Source: an uncultured Methanobrevibacter sp. (GTDB lineage: Archaea; Methanobacteriota; Methanobacteria; Methanobacteriales; Methanobacteriaceae). From it: a DNA stretch of 9,693 nucleotides. The stretch spans positions 1 to 9,693 of the forward strand of contig ONQL01000063.1 of NCBI GenBank assembly GCA_900319985.1, written 5' to 3'. Position numbers and translations under genes: made by a program. Below are positions 6,501 to 9,693 of the stretch, piece after piece. Positions within the stretch are counted from its first letter, which is position 1. The number at the start of each line of letters is the position of its first letter. The notes below the pieces were generated by a model. That model did no database searches. It saw only the letters and a program-made list of their open reading frames with translations, and was not told where the DNA came from.

Positions 6501-9500
6501 AGGTCAGGTTTTCGCAGTTCACTTCAAAGTCATTGTTATAATATCTTCTGTAATATTCGCCGTCGATGTAAACGTTGATGAATCCGTTGTGGATTGAATC
6601 GTAGTCATTGATGTCTAGGTTGGTGTATACGTAGAGATAGTCGTCTTTGAGAGCCTCTTTATATAAATTAAGTTTCAGTTCTGTATGCGGATTGTCAGGC
6701 ATGACTTTTGGATGATATCTCATGGAATATTTGACAAGTCCTCCGGTGACATATTCGATTCTGTACTCGTTGACGTAGTTATCATCATAATATTCGTAGT
6801 CAGTTGCCACTCCATCGAATGTGGTTATTCTAACTGTTCCGTAACCGTTTACAAGGGTTGTCCTGTTTATTTCGGTCTTTTCAATGTATTCGTCATAATA
6901 TGATCCGTGGCATTGGTAGACAATTATGTCGCCTGTGTAGTCGGACGGAAGGTTGGCTGTTATCAGGGCGCCTTCTTCAATCCAGACGTAGTTAGGGGCA
7001 GTGATGTTGTATTTATAGTTTTCATATAAATTATAGGTACTATAGTCCTCGCCGGTATACCACGCATCAATGTAGTTTATGTTTTCCAAAGCGTTGAGGT
7101 CTATGCTGGCCTTTCCGTTTGAAAGCGCTGCGGTCAGATATTCCCCATCTCCAATCTTCACTGTCAGGTTGCCTTCCGCATCGCTTGGAAGGGTCAGGGA
7201 GACGACGTTGTTTTCAAAGAATATCACTGCATATGTTGAAACAGGATATTTGACTGTTCTTGCAGGATATTTGCTGTCGCCTTCATATGTAACGGCTATC
7301 TCGTCGTTTCCATATGCAAAATTGCCGATTGTAATATCAGTATAGTCATATGCTTTTGCAGTGTATTTTTTGCCGTTTACAGTAATGGTCACATTTCCGG
7401 TCACATCCAAAGGCAACACTACAGTGATGTCCTTATTCTGGCCGTAAGTGGCATACATGCCCTCATCAGTATTGTAGCCGTACAGTTCAATTGGATATGT
7501 GAAATCCACATTTGCCTTTTCAGTTATCCCGGCGTGTTCTCCATCGCCGGAATATACCACTTCAAATTCGTGGGTGGCATATGCCAGGGAGTTTATGAAG
7601 AAATTTTCGCTACCATAATCGCTTGAGTCGAGTTTTTCAAAGCCATACTCTTTGCCGTCAATGTATAATGTAAGGTTTCCGTATACTCCGTCATCGAATC
7701 TTGCGACAACCTCGCCGGAATCGATGATTTTTTGCGGAATTTCAATCATGAGGTATGTGACGTTGAAGTAGTATGTCTTGTTGATGGAGTTGTAAAATCC
7801 GTTGTTGTCCACGTATCTGAATTCGATTTTATGCTTGCCGTAGCTCAGGTTTTCCACAGGTATTTCCATGTCATAGTCTGAATCAAATTCTTCCTCAATT
7901 CCATTCCATTTCTCACAAACGAAGTTTCCGTCAATGTAGACATTATAATGTCTGCTCACGTTGTCTGTTGCATGGCAGGTCAGGTATTCTGATCTTTTCA
8001 GGATATTTTCCTCTACGCTGACTTCAAAGTCGCTGTCTTTTGGATGATACATCATGCGTGGAGTGTAATATGTTTCGTAGGTATACTTTTCGCTTTTGAA
8101 TTCCAGTGTAAAATGGTTATAGTCATAATCATCCTCGATTGCATAATCAAAGGATTTTAAAAGCAGGCTTGCCTTTCCGTTTTTGATTTCAGTGAAGTTG
8201 ACCAAAGTACGGTCGTCATCATCATAAGGGGTCCTCTTGTAGATTGAAAAATTGCCCACTGTATCGCTTGGAACTTCAATGCTTATTAAGGCTCCTTCGT
8301 AGTATCCGGCGACATCGGGTGCGGTGATTTTTGGAATGATGCTGAAATATCCGTCAACCTCATCCACACCGTAATCCTCGCCGTCATAGTATGCATCCAG
8401 ATGATAGACGCCCATATTTAAGGATTTGAGGGACACGTTGTATAGTCCGCTTTTGCCGGTGACGTTGGCGAAGTCCTCATCATCAATCCTTACAATCAGA
8501 TTGCCTTTTGCATTTTTAGGCAACAGCAGGGTGAGGTATGGGTTTGTATAAAGCATATTGTGTTCGTATTGAATTACTGCAGCGGCCTTTACTGTGGTGT
8601 TGATGGTCTTTGCAGGGTATTTGTCATTGCCGCTGTATGTAAGGGTCACAGTATTGTCACCTAAATTCAGGTTGCCAATTTCCATTTTGATGTAGTTGTC
8701 ATCGTCGTAGTCTTCGTCAAGGCTGTCCACATCCGCTTCAAATGATTTTCCATTGACCCTGGCGGTAATCTTTCCGCTTGCATCCCAAGGCAAAATTAGG
8801 GTAATGTTGCAGTTTTCTCCATATGTTACTGTGTCTTCCCCATTTCCTTCGATGGCGAAAACATAATCCACATTAAGTGTTCCGTTGACTTTAACCGGAT
8901 CCATGTTCCCGGAGTAGGCCACTTCATAGGAATGATTTCCAAGTGGAAGTTTGTTCAAGTAAACTCTGAGGTATGAGTCTCCGTCATCGATGTATATTTT
9001 TTTGGAATCATACTTTTCACCGTCAATATAGGCTGTTATTTGTCCGCTGACGCTGGTTGAAAATGTTGCGATGAGATAGCTGTCGTAATATGAACCGAGT
9101 ATCACCTTTTCAGGCACATCAATTTTAATATAGGTCAGTTCAATGCTTCCATTCATGGTTAACGGCTTGTAGCCAGAATCGGTAAGGTTAAGCTGCCAGT
9201 CGTATGTTCCATAGTCCTCTCCATCGAAATTTATGTAGGCTTCCCCATCGTAGACATTGCGGTCACATAGTATTTTATCGCCTAATTTAAAGGTCATTTG
9301 GCCGTCGAAATCCCAAGGCAAATTGATTCTGATTCCTTCATCATCAGAGGTTCCTATCACATAAACTTTGGGAATGTTTATTGAGGACGGGTCAATTTCT
9401 TCCAGTTCGCCGTCTCCGTAGTCGCCATATTCGGATAAGGTTCCATTATTTTCCTGTATTTGACTGTCATCATTAGAAATAATGGCATCATCGCCGCTTA

Positions 9501-9615
9501 TTTCTAACTGGTCACTTGCCGGAGTGTCCGTCAGATTGTCTGCTGCACTGACAGCTCCGATTGCTATTATTGCCAGCAACATAATCGTTACTAGCATTAT
9601 CTTTTTAAACTTCAT
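3262..9615 (-). CDS. Giant adhesin-like surface protein with about 22 Ig-like domains and a lysine-rich C-terminal domain; last codons frameshifted
   Basis: Gene B encodes 2,117 residues as read. Residues 1-24 (MKFKKIM, hydrophobic core, AVSA) are a signal peptide. Residues 26-76 are an acidic linker with no Lys or Arg. From about residue 79 onward the protein is a string of roughly 22 Ig-like domains sharing the pattern LPxDAxGxVxVxVNGKxY, NGKASI, LxxGxYxVxVxYSGDxKY, typical of archaeal ALP stalks and similar to Big_3/Big_5-type bacterial Ig domains. Fifteen domains (161-1506) form three five-domain units; six follow after a transition domain. The final domain (from 2030) has 23 Lys and no Asp or Glu, suggesting ionic retention in the cell wall (inference). 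Start: ATG at 9615 has GGAG 8 nt upstream; ATG at 9630 overlaps that site and would precede the signal peptide. The end is odd: after KFAGN the frame is lost; one extra base near 3284 restores YYNAKTVKPKITVK and TAG at 3239. The ligand is unknown. Confidence 0.88.
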   Translation of the reverse strand: MKFKKIMLVTIMLLAIIAIGAVSAADNLTDTPASDQLEISGDDAIISNDDSQIQENNGTLSEYGDYGDGELEEIDPSSINIPKVYVIGTSDDEGIRINLPWDFDGQMTFKLGDKILCDRNVYDGEAYINFDGEDYGTYDWQLNLTDSGYKPLTMNGSIELTYIKIDVPEKVILGSYYDSYLIATFSTSVSGQITAYIDGEKYDSKKIYIDDGDSYLRVYLNKLPLGNHSYEVAYSGNMDPVKVNGTLNVDYVFAIEGNGEDTVTYGENCNITLILPWDASGKITARVNGKSFEADVDSLDEDYDDDNYIKMEIGNLNLGDNTVTLTYSGNDKYPAKTINTTVKAAAVIQYEHNMLYTNPYLTLLLPKNAKGNLIVRIDDEDFANVTGKSGLYNVSLKSLNMGVYHLDAYYDGEDYGVDEVDGYFSIIPKITAPDVAGYYEGALISIEVPSDTVGNFSIYKRTPYDDDDRTLVNFTEIKNGKASLLLKSFDYAIEDDYDYNHFTLEFKSEKYTYETYYTPRMMYHPKDSDFEVSVEENILKRSEYLTCHATDNVSRHYNVYIDGNFVCEKWNGIEEEFDSDYDMEIPVENLSYGKHKIEFRYVDNNGFYNSINKTYYFNVTYLMIEIPQKIIDSGEVVARFDDGVYGNLTLYIDGKEYGFEKLDSSDYGSENFFINSLAYATHEFEVVYSGDGEHAGITEKANVDFTYPIELYGYNTDEGMYATYGQNKDITVVLPLDVTGNVTITVNGKKYTAKAYDYTDITIGNFAYGNDEIAVTYEGDSKYPARTVKYPVSTYAVIFFENNVVSLTLPSDAEGNLTVKIGDGEYLTAALSNGKASIDLNALENINYIDAWYTGEDYSTYNLYENYKYNITAPNYVWIEEGALITANLPSDYTGDIIVYQCHGSYYDEYIEKTEINRTTLVNGYGTVRITTFDGVATDYEYYDDNYVNEYRIEYVTGGLVKYSMRYHPKVMPDNPHTELKLNLYKEALKDDYLYVYTNLDINDYDSIHNGFINVYIDGEYYRRYYNNDFEVNCENLTYGTHTVKVDYSGTDYYSKSTASESFNVTWTRVYVSDEVIVGEYENLDFIGSGLSVSSNHDAKGYVLVYIDDEVVCADFANYYGIELDFSNYTAGTHTYKVVYSGDSKYGPITKTGTFKAKYSGMLITDSYIYDGDDENIRVIVPKDATGMIELTVNEDKYTETLINGTARFIIKGLGEGKYNVTAKYLGDEKYDPYVVDTDEITVYGQSQYDYSISIDNDGELHYGDSVTLSLELPETAEGKLIVYVNDELYNATGLVDGKASITISDMAYGTYSIYARYDGYDEFYVDTFYHTAHVSPKIGEYKWIYSIDEEIIIPIEFESDANGELEIYDDEKLLGSQKVTNGKINLDLTNIAHFNSNYLTIKYDDGKYNYTDSIYFKVYPKLTYPENITVKEACEISFLFPDDFNGQVEVCIIANEKETFRATTNVVGGKASITANNLTGGTNRMTYTYRDENRTFSPFDYGVGYTYYRINVEKLDGEVEVTNSATATKVQFDADATGAVIVKIDDDYFYFELENGEAEFDAVGSEIAITYTGDKTYKSFKNMPANSTGTAVDLKNPELSVSAQDVDVGSDVTINVKANSGLTADVKINVDGKDYTVNVKNGKGSLKVSDLAAKTYTVTATFAGNDEFKKSKNTTTFAVKKLAPEIAVSADESIVEQSDLAIEVTVAGATGNVKINGQTVTLANGKASTTISNLPLGENTITVAYSGDDKYLNATTSVKVNVYAKANPELKVTVADINAGNAAVVSIEIDDAATGNVIVTFNNTDTPASISNGKASMELKGLGEGTYTVTVKYDGNKYLTSGEANATFRVTKFAATVSVSDIKFTYGGSGSATITLTGASGVEATVEGHPEAVISIEGDKITVSNLNAGTYSLKVTAVPLPDYAAASATASVTVGKMATKISSTKLTTTYNVAGKVTFTLKDEDGRVLSGENVTVIFNGNTYNKVTNAKGQVSFDVSSRLAPKTYYVYIKFEGDESFKASSANTKVVVLKATPKITAKAKTFKKSVKTKKYTVTLKTNQNKVMKNTKLTLKVNGKTYKATTNTKGQATFKITKLTKKGKFTAVVKFAGNNTTMLKL
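3283..3288 (-). other. One-base frameshift near the 3' end of the large adhesin gene
   Basis: The coding strand reads GGA AAC AAT ACT ACA, giving GNNTTMLKL and TAA at 3264-3262. Adding one base after AACAA gives GNxYYNAKTVKPKITVK and TAG at 3241-3239, which matches the strand pattern of the preceding domain (KFEGDESFKASSANTKVVV) and the usual ALP C terminus. The missing base is most likely an A in a GGAAACAAA-type run. Confidence 0.85.
5098..9135 (-). repeat. Three tandem copies of a five-Ig-domain super-repeat (about 1.3-1.4 kb each)
   Basis: Units run 9135-7759, 7758-6421 and 6420-5098 (459, 446 and 441 codons). Each opens with an equivalent segment: TYIKIDVPEKVILGS, TYLMIEIPQKIIDSG and TWTRVYVSDEVIVGE; a fourth register begins at 5097 with TYYRINVEKLDGEV. 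Units 1 and 2 share further in-order landmarks: TYGxNxxIT, ITAP with EGALI and LPSD, YHPK, then YNVYIDG or INVYIDG. Unit 3 keeps the domain order but has drifted, especially in its last two domains. Confidence 0.75.
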
Positions 9616-9623
9616 AATTTCTT

Positions 9624-9628
9624 CTCCC
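9624..9628 (-). promoter_or_regulatory. Ribosome binding site that sets the start of the large adhesin at 9615
   Basis: GGGAG (9628-9624) ends 8 nt before the ATG at 9615. The alternative ATG at 9630 shares its G with this site, so initiation at 9615 is favoured, which also places the basic MKFKK of the signal peptide at the N terminus. Confidence 0.75.
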
Positions 9629-9668
9629 ATATTGCCTTTATTTTATACACAATATAAGCAATATTATG

Positions 9669-9679
9669 ATATAATATTT
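9669..9679 (-). promoter_or_regulatory. Possible TATA element for the large adhesin gene
   Basis: The minus strand reads AAATATTATAT here, which would start transcription about 30 nt before the ATG. TTATATT at 9657-9651 and TATAAAAT at 9647-9640 are alternatives in this very AT-rich leader, so the choice is weak. Confidence 0.3.
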
Positions 9680-9693
9680 GTTAAAAAATGAAT

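Noticed and set aside
3368..7345. Plus-strand open frames inside the large adhesin, for example 3368-3598, 4019-4327, 4394-4711, 5872-6117 and 7079-7345
   Set aside because: All are antisense to continuous Ig-domain repeats, recur at repeat spacing, and lack start signals or family features.
9482..9691. Plus-strand open frame antisense to the signal peptide and promoter of the large adhesin
   Set aside because: Its hydrophobic stretch is the complement of the signal peptide coding region.

Overview
The window looks like an accessory surface-protein locus of a host-associated methanogenic archaeon, most likely Methanobrevibacter or a close relative in the Methanobacteriaceae. The evidence is the AT-rich DNA, the archaeal TATA-like elements, and two giant secreted adhesin-like proteins (ALPs). 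Both ALPs have an N-terminal signal peptide, many NxS/T sequons and long arrays of Ig-like domains, and one also has a beta-helix domain. The genus is an inference from protein style; no marker gene is present.

Everything that can be supported as coding is on the minus strand. Positions 3239-9615 hold gene B, an ALP of about 2,120 residues. It has a signal peptide, an acidic linker, about 22 Ig-like domains and a lysine-only basic C-terminal domain. Fifteen of the Ig-like domains form three copies of a five-domain super-repeat. The last 15 codons are out of frame in this sequence because one base appears to be missing near 3284; putting it back restores a canonical ALP ending and a stop codon inside the terminator hairpin at 3223-3242.

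Positions 2892-3238 are non-coding. They hold gene B's terminator and the probable promoter and leader of gene A.

Positions 1-2891 hold gene A, a second ALP that runs off the left edge. It has a signal peptide, an Asn/Asp-rich linker, a right-handed beta-helix with 25-27-residue repeats, a junction domain and at least six BIG2-like Ig domains. Gene A is broken twice. A roughly 60-65 nt deletion near 1128 ends the first reading frame at 1065, and a perfect 10-bp tandem duplication at 782-801 shifts the frame again. The remaining 263 codons to the window edge are open and clearly continue the same domain series.

The two genes are separately promoted neighbours that probably displayed alternative extracellular stalks for contact with host, bacterial or protozoal surfaces. 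In this sequence both are disrupted, which points to gene decay, on/off variation, or (for the single-base case) sequence error. I found no RNA genes, CRISPR arrays, insertion sequences or plus-strand genes.
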